NCBI GenBank assembly: GCA_903826635.1
Contig: CAIKFI010000046.1
Coordinates: 1-40,309, forward strand
Source of the DNA: an uncultured Spartobacteria bacterium
GTDB taxonomy: Bacteria; Verrucomicrobiota; Verrucomicrobiia; Chthoniobacterales; UBA6821
Direction of reading: 5' to 3'
Length of the DNA stretch: 40,309 nt
A model generated the notes under the pieces. That model did not search any database and was not told the DNA's origin. It worked only from the letters and a program-made list of their open reading frames with translations. Below, piece after piece: positions 18,463 through 27,419 of this stretch; position 1 is the stretch's first letter, and every line of letters begins with the position of its first letter. The translations under genes were made by a program, and so were the position numbers.

Positions 18463-18882
18463 ATGATCGCCATGACCGAGAGTTTCATTGTGCCGACCAG
18501 GGGGAAGGGGACCTATGAGATCACATCTGATGTGGAGGAGATCCTGGTCCGTAGTGGGATTAGGACCGGGATCGTCACCATCTTTATCCAGCACACCAGT
18601 GCGAGCCTCGTTATTTACGAGAATGCAGATCCCACGGCACGGGCGGACCTGCATCGCTTTTTTGAGGAACTGGTCCCCGAAGATCATCCGGGTCTGATTC
18701 ATATAGCTGAGGGTCCGGATGATTCCACCAGCCATTTGAGGATGGCTCTGACACGGACAAGCGAATCCATTCCCGTGGCTTCCGGGGGGTTGCAACTCGG
18801 TGTCTGGCAGGGCATCTATCTTTTTGAGCATCGCAGTGTTCCTCATCGAAGAACCGTCGTTGTGTCTTTGATCGGAGTTTAG
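18463..18882 (+). CDS. YjbQ family (UPF0047) protein
   Basis: A 139-aa soluble protein of the YjbQ / UPF0047 family, reported to have weak thiamine-phosphate synthase activity in some members, though its main role is unclear. Visible signatures are IFIQHTSASLVIYENADP, HIAEGPDDSTSHLRMAL and LQLGVWQGIYLFEHR, with conserved His, Asp and Glu positions that form the family's metal site. The ATG at 18472 (third codon after the first) is an equally possible start. Length is normal. Confidence 0.9.
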   Translation: MIAMTESFIVPTRGKGTYEITSDVEEILVRSGIRTGIVTIFIQHTSASLVIYENADPTARADLHRFFEELVPEDHPGLIHIAEGPDDSTSHLRMALTRTSESIPVASGGLQLGVWQGIYLFEHRSVPHRRTVVVSLIGV

Positions 18883-19177
18883 AGCGGCTTTAATAATTCT
18901 ATATCCATTCTTTATGGCAGCATGGAGCGTTCTGCAATGTCGCATCGCTCGAGCAGTAGCACAGCGACTACAACTGCTCTCATGCTCCTCTCCAATCACA
19001 TCCCATGGCGCTCCCAAATGTAATGCCACCTCTTAACTGAATCCGCTCCAGAATAGCGCCCCCTCGAATAAGAAATGCGAAAGACGCTTTTTCGATCGGT
19101 CGATATATCTCCAGGTTTTCTCCAAAAGATCCCCTGCTGGGGATTGATTGATTATAAAGGCAAGAAGTTCTTGGAAC
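18883..19177. other. Intergenic region between convergent yjbQ-like and spmAB genes
   Basis: About 295 bp without a supportable gene between two convergent genes. The only structure I see is the weak hairpin at 19129-19144. ORF fragments here have no family signature. Confidence 0.6.
19129..19144 (-). terminator. Weak hairpin downstream of spmAB fusion
   Basis: ATCCCC and GGGGAT form a 6-bp stem with a 4-base loop; on the minus strand it is followed by CTTTTGG. It lies 34 bases after the stop of the spmAB fusion. The T run is short, so this is only a candidate. Confidence 0.35.
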
Positions 19178-20473
19178 TTATTTGAACATCAATCTGCAGA
19201 TTACAAGCGAGGCTGTCACACCCGCCGCATCCGCAAGCAAACCGGCCGCGAGAGCATGACGCCCATGACGAATACCGACTGATCCAAAGTAAACGGCAAG
19301 GACATAGAGGGTTGTTTCCGTCCCGCCGAGAATGGTTCCGGCTAACTGGGCGGCGTAACTGTCCGGACCGCAAGACTTCACAATTTCAGCAAAGAGTCCA
19401 GTGGCGGCGCTTCCGCTGAGAGGACGCACCAACACAAGGGGCAGAACCTGCGTCGGAAGTCCAATTCGATCAAGCAAGGGTGCCAGGATATACGTGATGT
19501 CGTCGATCCCGCCGGATGCTCGGAAGATTCCGACGGCAACCAGAATGGCCACTAGGTAGGGAAAGATTCGCAGGGCCACTTGCACCCCTTCCTTGGCACC
19601 CTCAATGAACTCCTCATAAACAGGGACGCCGCGCATGGCCGCATACAAAGGAAAAAATCCAATCATGAAGGGGATCGCCACCAAAGAGAGCGACTGGATG
19701 CATGAAATCATGACGGTCACCCCCGCTGTCCTTGTCGCCACAAGATGGCAGATACATCCGATAAAAAGGGTCAAGTAGATGAGGAGAACCAGACTCTTCC
19801 AGAGTCCCAAGCGCGGAAGATTCGTGGGAACAATCGAATCTAGATTTACCGGTTTCAAATGGAGGGGCTCAACGGGAACCGGTTTCAGGGCAAAGCAGGG
19901 AAGTCTCTGAAGCAGCTTCACGGCAATAATGGCGGTAAAAAAGGAGCAGGATGTGGCAACCAGCGCCGTTCCGATGATTGATGTGGGATGGCTGGCTCCT
20001 GCGGCTGCAAGCAAGGCAACTGCAGTGGCCGGGATCAGCTGGACAGAGCTCGTGTTGATGGCAAGGAAAGTGCACATGGCGTTGGAGGCGGTGCCCGGTC
20101 GGGAATTGAGGGATTCAAGTCCCTGCATGGCCCGTAATCCCATCGGCGTCGCTGCATTACCGAGGCCGAGCATGTTGGCGGCCATATTCATCACCATGGC
20201 ACCCATGGCCGGATGATCCGCTGGAACATCGGGGAAAAGTCTTCTTAGAACGGGGCGCAAAAAAGCTGCAAGTTTTTCCACGGCTCCTGATTTTTCAGCC
20301 AGACGCATGATGCCCAGCCAGAATGCCATGAGAGCTCCCAAGGGTAGGGCGATGCTCATGAGGGAGGTTTTGCAGGCCTCAAAGGTCGCGATCGTGACCG
20401 CCTCGGTCCGCCCTGTGCAGACTCCAAGCAGAACCCCGCAAAGGATAAGCCCAAGCCATAAGTAATTCATCAC
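19178..20473 (-). CDS. SpmA-SpmB fusion, nucleoside-recognition (Gate) domain membrane protein
   Basis: A 431-aa multi-pass membrane protein. The N-terminal half matches SpmA (FEACKTSLMSIALPLGALMAFWLG, AMVMNMAANMLGLGNAATPMG), and the C-terminal half matches SpmB (EFIEGAKEGVQVALRIFPYLVAILV, RPLSGSAATGLFAEIV, AAQLAGTILGGTETTLYVLAVYFGSVGIRHGRHAL region). Each carries a nucleoside-recognition / Gate domain. In Bacillus spmA and spmB are separate spore-core dehydration genes; fused forms occur in non-sporulating Gram-negatives, so a spore role is not implied. The transported molecule is unknown. It is divergent from dcd with 99 bp between. Confidence 0.92.
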   Translation of the reverse strand: MMNYLWLGLILCGVLLGVCTGRTEAVTIATFEACKTSLMSIALPLGALMAFWLGIMRLAEKSGAVEKLAAFLRPVLRRLFPDVPADHPAMGAMVMNMAANMLGLGNAATPMGLRAMQGLESLNSRPGTASNAMCTFLAINTSSVQLIPATAVALLAAAGASHPTSIIGTALVATSCSFFTAIIAVKLLQRLPCFALKPVPVEPLHLKPVNLDSIVPTNLPRLGLWKSLVLLIYLTLFIGCICHLVATRTAGVTVMISCIQSLSLVAIPFMIGFFPLYAAMRGVPVYEEFIEGAKEGVQVALRIFPYLVAILVAVGIFRASGGIDDITYILAPLLDRIGLPTQVLPLVLVRPLSGSAATGLFAEIVKSCGPDSYAAQLAGTILGGTETTLYVLAVYFGSVGIRHGRHALAAGLLADAAGVTASLVICRLMFK

Positions 20474-20572
20474 ATGCCTCTTCTAAAGGATATGGGGCCG
20501 CTGTAAGAGAAAAAAGGAGAGTATTGAATCAAGTTTTCCCGTGGCAGGATCGCCGTGATCGGTTAAAAGAGA

Positions 20573-21145
20573 ATGATGTCTGTTTGCTCTGATCGTTGGA
20601 TTCGCCGGATGTCCCTTGAAAAAGGGATGATAGAACCGTTTATCGATGGCCAGATCCGTTCCTCTGCAGATGGGGGACGTGTCATCAGCTACGGTCTCTC
20701 AAGTTATGGTTATGATCTAAGGGTGGCCGATGAATTCAAGGTTTTCACCAACGTCTACAGCGCTATGGTCGATCCCAAGGAGTTTGACGAAAAGTCTTTC
20801 GTCGATCTGAAGACCGATGTCTGCGTGGTTCCGCCCAATTCCTTCGCACTGGCCCGCAGTGTTGAATATTTTCGCATCCCCCGCGAGGTCCTTACAATTT
20901 GTGTGGGCAAGTCCACCTATGCCCGCTGTGGAATCATTGTCAATGTCACTCCTTTCGAACCGGAATGGGAGGGCCATGTGACCCTTGAAATTTCAAACAC
21001 GACTCCGCTTCCCGCAAAGATTTACGCCAATGAGGGATTGGCGCAGGTTGTCTTTTTTGAGGCCAATGATCCCTGCGAAATCAGTTATGCCGATCGCTCC
21101 GGCAAGTATATGAAGCAACAGGGGATCACCGTCCCCCGGATGTGA
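20573..21145 (+). CDS. dcd: dCTP deaminase
   Basis: This enzyme converts dCTP to dUTP, feeding dTMP synthesis. The 190-aa product shows [18 protein letters not shown] at the N-terminus, the catalytic region [26 protein letters not shown] and the nucleotide loop [10 protein letters not shown]. Its length and C-terminus ([13 protein letters not shown]) are those of the monofunctional deaminase rather than the bifunctional deaminase/dUTPase. The gene starts with two consecutive ATG codons; either may be used. Confidence 0.96.
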   Translation: MMSVCSDRWIRRMSLEKGMIEPFIDGQIRSSADGGRVISYGLSSYGYDLRVADEFKVFTNVYSAMVDPKEFDEKSFVDLKTDVCVVPPNSFALARSVEYFRIPREVLTICVGKSTYARCGIIVNVTPFEPEWEGHVTLEISNTTPLPAKIYANEGLAQVVFFEANDPCEISYADRSGKYMKQQGITVPRM

Positions 21146-21576
21146 TGATGTGAGGATCTGATTTCGGAGACTCGAGGCTTGGATTCTCCCGGAATTTCTT
21201 GAGAGTATCGTCATCCCACAATCCCTTGGTGTGTCTCATACCTGTTCACCAAGTCGCTCTCAACCACCGCCATCGAATACCCCACCAGTTGCTTCCTGGC
21301 TCTGGAAGTGCCGCCTCGGCCAAAGGTGCCATCGCTCCGCTCCTCTCCAAGACGTCATTCATCAGCTTCATAGCGCCGCGTGCCGTCAATTTCTGGTCGA
21401 TGGCGCTCAATCTCGAAATGCGGGTTCACCATCCGGGTGAGCGTCCCTACTCTGATATCGTCAAGCTATCGCAAAATCTAGGCTGAACGATTTCCTTTGG
21501 GCGGGAGCCATCCGATCCATTGTCCCAAAAAACTTGATACGATTTCCGGTGCTTCCTTGGAGAAGGAAGCGCCTTA
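21146..21576. other. 431-bp stretch with no supportable gene
   Basis: This gap between dcd and the convergent cysE gene contains two overlapping ORFs on the plus strand (95 and 69 aa), both from poor starts and with no family signature or hydrophobic pattern. The composition (many CAC, CCG and TCC codons in all frames) does not look coding. It could be a decayed gene, but I cannot name the parent. Confidence 0.5.
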
Positions 21577-22530
21577 TCAGATCATGAAATCGATCTCATC
21601 GTCCGAGATCTGAACCGTAATCACCGATGTTTTCTTCCCTTTCTTATCAAGGCGGTTCTGAACCTGTTCGGCCCTTACGAGAAGAGTGTCGGGAGGAATA
21701 CTCTTCATCAGGAAGACATTGGCGCCAATGGTGCTTCTTGCTCCGATCACGGTATCCCCTCCCAAGATGATTCCATTGGGATAGATGACGACGTTGTCCT
21801 CAACCTTGGGATGCCGTCTGGTTCCCTTGATGATCTCACCGTGTTCGTCCTTTTGAAAACTTCGGGCACCAAGGGTGACCCCATGGTAAAGTTTCACTCT
21901 GTTTCCGATCTCACAAGTCTCTCCGATCACGACTCCCGTTCCATGATCGATAAAAAAATGTGAGCCAATCGAGGCTCCTGGATGGATGTCGATCCCCGTC
22001 CTGCTGTGAGCCCATTCCGTCATCATGCGAGGAAGAAGGGGAACGCTCTCTTTATAGAGCAGGTGGGCCACCCTCTGGATGGCCACCGCTTCGAGGCCTG
22101 GGTAGGCGAGCACGATTTCTTCAAGGCTACGTGCTGCAGGGTCGCCCGCATAAGCCGCCTCCACATCGGTTTTGAGCAGGGCACGGACCAGCGGGATGCC
22201 CTCAAAGAAATGCTCGGTGATGGCAATGGCTTCGGAACGGAGCGATTTCGCATCAAGTTTGTTTTCGGTTCTGATTCTCAGGCTGACAGAGATGATCTCC
22301 TCAAGTTGATCGGAAATGCTGTCGATGATCTCCTGGGCCGCAGCCGGGAGTTCCTCCAAGGAGACGGCCTCCTCCGAAAAGAATCCCGGGAAAAGAAGAT
22401 GCAGGAGTTCATTGCAGAGAGAGTCAATGGAGCGCTTGGAAGGTAGATTCGCTCTGTCCAAGTGATTGATTCCACCGCTCTGCCTGTAGGAGGAGAGGAT
22501 AGGTTCCAGAAGATGCTTCCGGGAAGTCAT
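21577..22530 (-). CDS. cysE: Serine O-acetyltransferase
   Basis: CysE acetylates L-serine with acetyl-CoA to O-acetylserine, the carbon skeleton for cysteine. The 317-aa protein has an extended helical N-terminal part (about 1-170), the family motif LLKTDVEAAYAGDPAA, then a left-handed beta-helix of hexapeptide repeats (GIDIHPGASIGSHFFIDHG, TGVVIGETCEIGNRVKLYHG, NGIILGGDTVIGARSTIGAN). Catalytic histidines are in FIDHGTG and YHGVTLG. The N-terminal half is longer than in E. coli CysE, like the EpsC-type enzymes of other phyla. The sulfate assimilation operon is 2 kb away. GAGGA abuts the ATG, unusually close. Confidence 0.93.
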   Translation of the reverse strand: MTSRKHLLEPILSSYRQSGGINHLDRANLPSKRSIDSLCNELLHLLFPGFFSEEAVSLEELPAAAQEIIDSISDQLEEIISVSLRIRTENKLDAKSLRSEAIAITEHFFEGIPLVRALLKTDVEAAYAGDPAARSLEEIVLAYPGLEAVAIQRVAHLLYKESVPLLPRMMTEWAHSRTGIDIHPGASIGSHFFIDHGTGVVIGETCEIGNRVKLYHGVTLGARSFQKDEHGEIIKGTRRHPKVEDNVVIYPNGIILGGDTVIGARSTIGANVFLMKSIPPDTLLVRAEQVQNRLDKKGKKTSVITVQISDDEIDFMI

Positions 22531-22588
22531 TCCTCGATACTACCCGTTTCAATCTGCCTTTGCGAGCAATTGTACTCTTCCCCTGGTG

Positions 22589-22603
22589 TCTCGGATTCCG
22601 AGA
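22589..22603. promoter_or_regulatory. Short inverted repeat upstream of cysE
   Basis: TCTCGG and CCGAGA flank ATT, a perfect 6-bp inverted repeat with a 3-base centre about 60 bp upstream of the cysE start, between it and the divergent gene. It may be an operator or a small leader hairpin; there is no independent support. Confidence 0.25.
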
Positions 22604-22640
22604 ATTTCCATTCCAGTTACTCATTGATTGATGGGGACGT

Positions 22641-22669
22641 TTGACATCCTTTCAATCTGTGACTATTTG
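22641..22669 (+). promoter_or_regulatory. Candidate sigma70 promoter for DUF2090 gene
   Basis: A consensus -35 box TTGACA is followed after exactly 17 bases by TATTTG, a weaker -10 box. It lies about 80 bases upstream of the ATG at 22750 and points toward it. Confidence 0.5.
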
Positions 22670-22749
22670 ATTCTCTCTGCTGTTGGTTAACTGCTACACG
22701 GAAAGAAATTCCCTCCCGCAATATACAGAACAAAAAGACTTCCCTTACT

Positions 22750-23667
22750 ATGACTCCAGGTTACGACAAAAAACTCTATCTTCTCGCCTTCGATCATCGA
22801 GGTTCGTTTGAACACGGACTCTTCGGTGCCACTCCTCCCGTCTCAGAGGAAATCAGGGCCAAAATCATCGACCTGAAAAAGATCATTTTCGAGGCCAACC
22901 AGTTGGCTATTGCCGGGGGGGCGCAAAAAGACATCTCAGGAATCCTTGTGGATGAGGAGTTCGGCACCGAAGTGGCTCACATGGCTATCGCCGACGGAGT
23001 CCCTCTAGCCATGCCTGTCGAGCATTCCGGCCAGGAGGAGTTTGAATTCGAATACGGCTCCGATTTCGGGAGCCATATTGAGGCGTTTAATCCCACCTTC
23101 GCAAAGGTGCTTGTTCGTTATAATCCTGAAGGTGACTCTGCCCTGAACGAGCGTCAGACAGCCCGACTGGCCACGCTCAGCCGCTGGCTCAGGGAAAAAG
23201 GGAGAAAACTCCTCTTTGAACTCTTGGTTCCGGCAACGACCAAGCAGCTCGATCATTTTGAAGGCCACCAGCGTGAGTTCGACACGCAACTTCGCCCCCA
23301 GCTCGTTCTTGAGATCATCCGCCGCATGCAGGCCGCTGATGTCGAAGCCGATATCTGGAAGATCGAGGGATTGGACTCCTCGGAGGCCTGTGACGCCGTG
23401 GCCAAGCAGTCAAGGGCTGGGGGCCGTGACGGGGTCAAGTGCATCATTCTTGGGCGTGGTGCCGATTTGGATCAGGTGCTGACATGGATCAAACTGGCCG
23501 CCCCGGTGGAGGGCTTTGATGGGTTTGCCGTGGGACGTACTCTCTGGCAGGAAGCACTCAAAGGCTTCGTAGCCGGCAATCTATCGCGCGGGGATACTGT
23601 CAAGACAATTGCCGATCGCTACCTCTCCTGCATCAGGACTTACGAGGCGGCCTCTTCCGGCAAGTAA
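22750..23667 (+). CDS. Stand-alone DUF2090 protein (IolC C-terminal / sugar-phosphate aldolase-like)
   Basis: A 305-aa soluble protein. LLAFDHRGSFEHGLFG at the N-terminus is the hallmark of the DUF2090 domain, found as the C-terminal half of many IolC proteins, where it is thought to act as a 2-deoxy-5-keto-gluconate-6-phosphate aldolase-like TIM barrel. Further motifs are DEEFGTEVAH, AMPVEHSGQEEFEFEYG, LLFELLVPATTKQL, ADIWKIEGLDSSEAC and FAVGRTLWQEALKGF. The kinase half of IolC is absent, and no other inositol gene is near. It is 37 bp before a HAD phosphatase gene, suggesting a small sugar-phosphate unit; the substrate is unknown. Confidence 0.8.
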   Translation: MTPGYDKKLYLLAFDHRGSFEHGLFGATPPVSEEIRAKIIDLKKIIFEANQLAIAGGAQKDISGILVDEEFGTEVAHMAIADGVPLAMPVEHSGQEEFEFEYGSDFGSHIEAFNPTFAKVLVRYNPEGDSALNERQTARLATLSRWLREKGRKLLFELLVPATTKQLDHFEGHQREFDTQLRPQLVLEIIRRMQAADVEADIWKIEGLDSSEACDAVAKQSRAGGRDGVKCIILGRGADLDQVLTWIKLAAPVEGFDGFAVGRTLWQEALKGFVAGNLSRGDTVKTIADRYLSCIRTYEAASSGK

Positions 23668-23704
23668 GCCTCTTAAAAAAACAAGCGACACGTTCCCTTC
23701 AACC

Positions 23705-24523
23705 ATGACATCTCCCAACGATATCCGCATGATGATTGCCGATGTGGACGGCACACTAGTCACCCAGGAAAAAGTTCTCACCGAGAGAGCCATTGCCGCC
23801 GTTAAAAAACTTCATGAAGCGGGTGTTCTTTTTGCCGTCACGAGTGGTCGTCCACCACGGGGTATGTCGATGCTGATTGACCCCCTGAAGTTAACGACGC
23901 CTATTTCCGGATTCAACGGAGGCATTGTCGTTGACCCTGAAATGAACGTTATTGATCAGAAGGTGATTCAGGCGGATCTCGTTGGTCCGATGTACCAACT
24001 TCTCAAATCACACTCGCTTGATATTTGGGTTTATCAGGGTGCCAAGTGGTATGTCGGGAATCGCAAGGCGTCTCATGTGGACCGGGAGGCCTGGACGGTG
24101 AAGTTTGAGCCGATTGTGGTCGATGACATCGAATCCATCACCGACAACATCGCGAAAATTGTCGGCGTAAGCGACGACCTAGCTGCTATCCAGACGGCCA
24201 CAGAGGCTGCTCATAAGGAGTTCGGTTCTCATGTTTCGGCGGAGCCTTCCCAGCCCTATTATCTCGACATCACACATCCCGAAGCCAACAAGGGCTCGAC
24301 TGTTGAGTATCTTTCGGCCAAATACAATATTCCTTCCTCTGCCATCGCAACGATCGGAGACATGCCGACTGATGTCATGATGTTCAAGCGCTCCGGGGTG
24401 GGGATTGCCATGGGCAACGCAAAGCCTGATGTGCAAAATTCGGCCACTGAAATCACTCTCTCCAACGAGGAGGAGGGATTTGCCTTTGCCGTGGAACGCT
24501 TTATTCTAGGATTGCAGGAATAA
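23705..24523 (+). CDS. Cof-type HAD-superfamily phosphatase
   Basis: A 272-aa hydrolase of the HAD Cof/YidA subfamily, typically acting on sugar phosphates or related phosphomonoesters. The nucleophile motif MIADVDGTLV (D13, acid/base D15), SGRPPRGM (motif II region), and motif IV IGDMPTDVMMF with GVGIAMGNA are visible, with the usual C2B cap between. The ORF track extends it to 23609; the ATG at 23705 gives the correct start just before the nucleophile motif and does not overlap the preceding gene. Confidence 0.92.
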   Translation: MTSPNDIRMMIADVDGTLVTQEKVLTERAIAAVKKLHEAGVLFAVTSGRPPRGMSMLIDPLKLTTPISGFNGGIVVDPEMNVIDQKVIQADLVGPMYQLLKSHSLDIWVYQGAKWYVGNRKASHVDREAWTVKFEPIVVDDIESITDNIAKIVGVSDDLAAIQTATEAAHKEFGSHVSAEPSQPYYLDITHPEANKGSTVEYLSAKYNIPSSAIATIGDMPTDVMMFKRSGVGIAMGNAKPDVQNSATEITLSNEEEGFAFAVERFILGLQE

Positions 24524-24547
24524 CCAGTCCGCTGGCTTTTCCGCTAC

Positions 24548-25081
24548 TTATCTGTTCCATGGGGCTTTTACGAGCAACAACCCCATGCCGCAGCAGTCGG
24601 TGATTCCGGCAAAGAGGAGTCCGGCGCCAACGAATGCTGAAAGGGCAAGAAATCCCGGATAAACAGTTAGTGATAGGATAATTCCCACGAGAACAAGGCC
24701 GCCGGCTCCAATCCTGACCTGACGTTCGATGCTGAGAGACTTCTTTCCGGAGGAAACGACGGGATAACCGTCAGCAATCCACGCAATGGTTCCACCCTCA
24801 ATGATGCTGATACTCGTAAATCCGGCTTCAACAAAAGCTCCGGCAGCCACCTTTGCCCGAGAACCTCTCTCACAGATCAGATAGACGGGGCAATCCCTAT
24901 GAATCTTGAGACTGTTGAAAAGTGTCGATGATTTGATCGTTTCGAGCGGCATGTTACGAGCACCGACCGCATGAACTCCCTCAAATTCAGGAGGGGTGCG
25001 AACGTCGAGTAGGATCGGTGCGGGGTGTGTGTGCACCAGTAAGCTGAACTGGCGGGGATCTATACCTGTGAATTGGGGCAT
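24548..25081 (-). CDS. Rhodanese-domain inner membrane protein (YgaP-like, DUF2892 tail)
   Basis: A 177-aa protein with a single rhodanese domain (PILLDVRTPPEFEGVHAVGARN) and active loop CERGSRAKVAAG, followed by two membrane helices (VLVGIILSLTVYPGFLALSAFVGAGLLFAG region) and a DUF2892-like end (ITDCCGMGLLLVKAPWN). E. coli YgaP has the same architecture. It presumably handles sulfane sulfur at the membrane; the CC in the tail is notable. The start ATG at 25081 is preferred over the TTG in the ORF track. It follows cysN on the same strand after 78 bp and may be the operon's last gene. Confidence 0.88.
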   Translation of the reverse strand: MPQFTGIDPRQFSLLVHTHPAPILLDVRTPPEFEGVHAVGARNMPLETIKSSTLFNSLKIHRDCPVYLICERGSRAKVAAGAFVEAGFTSISIIEGGTIAWIADGYPVVSSGKKSLSIERQVRIGAGGLVLVGIILSLTVYPGFLALSAFVGAGLLFAGITDCCGMGLLLVKAPWNR

Positions 25082-25159
25082 GACCAATTATAAGATACCC
25101 TGAATCAGAAGTGAAATCTTCAGAATTGGCAGCGAAGGTTGTCTTCGAGTTTTATTTCC

Positions 25160-26479
25160 TCAAATCGCAAAATCGCGATACTCCGGACGTGCCACTTCAG
25201 TTGGTGGAAGCAGCATTCCGGCCGCCACGGTGGCATTGGTTCCTGGTTCGATCAGGATGAAGGATCCGGTAAGTCGGTTTGTGGCATAACCGTCGTAGAT
25301 AATCGGTTTGGCCGTTTTGAGACGGATCTCACCGATGTCATTCATGGCTAAATCGGAGACACCAGTTTCCTTATCAAGGGTGGATATGTTGATCTTGTGA
25401 TCGATCGATAAAATAGCGGCCTTAACCGTCTGGTTAGTGTGCTTGAGAAAATATTGCTTTCCGGGAGTGAGAGGTCGCGGATTCATCCAACAGATCTTCG
25501 CATGGAGTTCCGAGGCCGCTCCGGGAAGATCTTCGGCATCGACGATCGTGTCTCCACGACTGATGTCCAGGTCATGGTCTAGCACCAAGGTCACGGATTG
25601 GGGGCAGAACGCTTCATCAAGCATGCCGTCCAGCGTCCAGATCTGCTTAACCGCGGAGCTGAAACCGCTAGGAAGAACAGTCACCTTTTGGCCGACCTTC
25701 ACGATTCCTCCGGCGATTTGTCCGCTAAGGCCCCTGAAATCATGAAGTGCATGATTGGTTGGATTGTTAGGACGATTCACCCACTGGACGGGGAAACGGA
25801 AATTGCTGAGATTGGAGTCGCTTGCAATGTGGACTGTCTCCAGGTGACCAAGCAGAGTTGGACCTGGATACCAGGGAGTGTGTTCCGAAGTGGTCACGAT
25901 GTTGTCGCCGTTCAGGGCACTCACCGGAATGAATTTTACGTCCTTAATATCAAGTCTGGGGAGAAACTCCTCGAACTGATCCTTGATTTCCTGAAATCGA
26001 TCCTGACTCCAGTCCACCAGATCCATTTTATTAATGGCCACGACGAGGTGGGGAATGCGCAGAAGAGATGCAATGATGGCGTGGCGGCGACTCTGTTCGA
26101 TCACCCCCTGGCGGGCATCGATCAGGATAATCGAAAGATTCGCCGAGGACGCACCGGTGACCATATTGCGCGTGTACTGCACATGACCCGGCGTATCGGC
26201 GATGATGAATTTCCGATGGGGAGTTGCAAAATATCTGTAAGCGACATCAATGGTGATGCCTTGTTCACGTTCCGCCCGCAGGCCGTCGGTCAGGTTGGCC
26301 AAGTTAATCTGGCCGCCTCCGGTAATGTCGGCGGAGCGTTCGAGAGCCTCGATCTGATCCTCCATCAGGGACTTGGAATCATAGAGGAGTCGACCAATCA
26401 AGGTCGACTTGCCGTCATCGACAGATCCGCAGGTATTGAAGCGGAGTAAGTCGACAGGATGCGAATTTAAAGGGGACAT
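25160..26479 (-). CDS. cysN: Sulfate adenylyltransferase subunit 1 (GTPase)
   Basis: CysN is the EF-Tu-like GTPase that drives APS formation by CysD. The 439-aa protein has the G1 loop GSVDDGKSTLIGRLLYDSK, G2/G3 GITIDVAYRYF and DTPGHVQYTRNM, G4 NKMDLVDW and beta-barrel domains behind. There is no C-terminal APS kinase (CysC) domain: the protein ends soon after the last barrel. It follows cysD by 12 bp. A GTPase-regulated CysDN pair is typical of bacteria that assimilate sulfate. Confidence 0.95.
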   Translation of the reverse strand: MSPLNSHPVDLLRFNTCGSVDDGKSTLIGRLLYDSKSLMEDQIEALERSADITGGGQINLANLTDGLRAEREQGITIDVAYRYFATPHRKFIIADTPGHVQYTRNMVTGASSANLSIILIDARQGVIEQSRRHAIIASLLRIPHLVVAINKMDLVDWSQDRFQEIKDQFEEFLPRLDIKDVKFIPVSALNGDNIVTTSEHTPWYPGPTLLGHLETVHIASDSNLSNFRFPVQWVNRPNNPTNHALHDFRGLSGQIAGGIVKVGQKVTVLPSGFSSAVKQIWTLDGMLDEAFCPQSVTLVLDHDLDISRGDTIVDAEDLPGAASELHAKICWMNPRPLTPGKQYFLKHTNQTVKAAILSIDHKINISTLDKETGVSDLAMNDIGEIRLKTAKPIIYDGYATNRLTGSFILIEPGTNATVAAGMLLPPTEVARPEYRDFAI

Positions 26480-26491
26480 AGACTGTATCGG

Positions 26492-27394
26492 TTAAAAATA
26501 TCCGGCCTTCTTGCGGTCTTCCATGGCCGCTTCGGAGACGCGGTCGTCGGCCCTGGATCCGCGTTCGGTGACACGTGCGGCGGCGATCTCGGCAATGATG
26601 TCATCGCAGTTGGTTGCGGGGGATTCCACGCAACCTGTGCTGATGATGTCGCCGATGGTTCGAACACGGACGACCAGATCCCTTACCTCTTCGTTTGGTT
26701 TGGCCGGCATCAGTTCCGTATCGGGAACCCACTGACCGCCACGGCGGACGCATCGGCGTTTGTGGCTAAAGTAAATCGAAGGGACTTCGAGTTTCTCCCG
26801 CTTGATGTATTCCCAGACATCCATTTCAGTCCAGTTCGAGAGGGGGAAAATCCGCATGTTTTCTCCGGGATTGAGACGGCCATTGTAAAGATTCCAGATT
26901 TCCGGGCGTTGATTCTTTGGATCCCATTGCCCGAAGCTGTCCCGGAAGCTGAAGAAGCGTTCCTTAGCCCTTGCTTTTTCCTCATCGCGGCGTGCTCCCC
27001 CGATACAACAGTCGAAGCGATATTCCTCAATGGCACCGAGAAGCACGGGGATCTGAAGTTGGTTGCGGCTGATCTGCCCGGCAGCCTGCACGGCGGTTCC
27101 CCTTTCCAGTGCCTCGTCGACGGTACGGACAATAAGCTTGGCGTTGAGTTCCTTCGCTCGGCGGTCCCGAAACTCGAGAAGTTCGGGAAACTCGTGGCCG
27201 GTCGCAACATTCAGGAAGGGCATCGGGATGTCCGATGGACGGAAGGCCTTCTCCGCAAGGCGGAGCAGACAGATCGAGTCCTTGCCACCGGAGAAGAGAA
27301 TCGACGGACGTTCAAACTCGGAGACAACCTCACGCATGATGTGGATCGCCTCCGTCTCAAGGTAATCCAGATGATCGAGATGATAACTTTTCAT
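26492..27394 (-). CDS. cysD: Sulfate adenylyltransferase subunit 2
   Basis: CysD is the adenylyltransferase subunit that makes APS from sulfate and ATP. The ORF track gives 380 aa, but the ATG at 27394 (MKSYHLDHLDYLETEAIHIMRE) gives 300 aa, matching the family. The PP-loop SGGKDSICLLRLA, FNVATGHEFPELLEFRD-like NVATGHEFPEL, GGARRDEEKARAKERFFSFRD and the C-terminal RTIGDIISTGCVESPA are visible. The extra track residues overlap cysH, whose stop lies 25 bp upstream of this ATG. Confidence 0.95.
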   Translation of the reverse strand: MKSYHLDHLDYLETEAIHIMREVVSEFERPSILFSGGKDSICLLRLAEKAFRPSDIPMPFLNVATGHEFPELLEFRDRRAKELNAKLIVRTVDEALERGTAVQAAGQISRNQLQIPVLLGAIEEYRFDCCIGGARRDEEKARAKERFFSFRDSFGQWDPKNQRPEIWNLYNGRLNPGENMRIFPLSNWTEMDVWEYIKREKLEVPSIYFSHKRRCVRRGGQWVPDTELMPAKPNEEVRDLVVRVRTIGDIISTGCVESPATNCDDIIAEIAAARVTERGSRADDRVSEAAMEDRKKAGYF

Positions 27395-27419
27395 GGGAAA
27401 AATGATGACTGAGGGAAGA

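Noticed and set aside
18379-19029. A 216-aa minus-strand ORF
   Set aside because: Most of it is antisense to the YjbQ-family gene; the N-terminal part lies in intergenic DNA and shows no recognisable domain.
25598-26449. A 283-aa plus-strand ORF
   Set aside because: Antisense to the cysN GTPase motifs; no start site or family signature.
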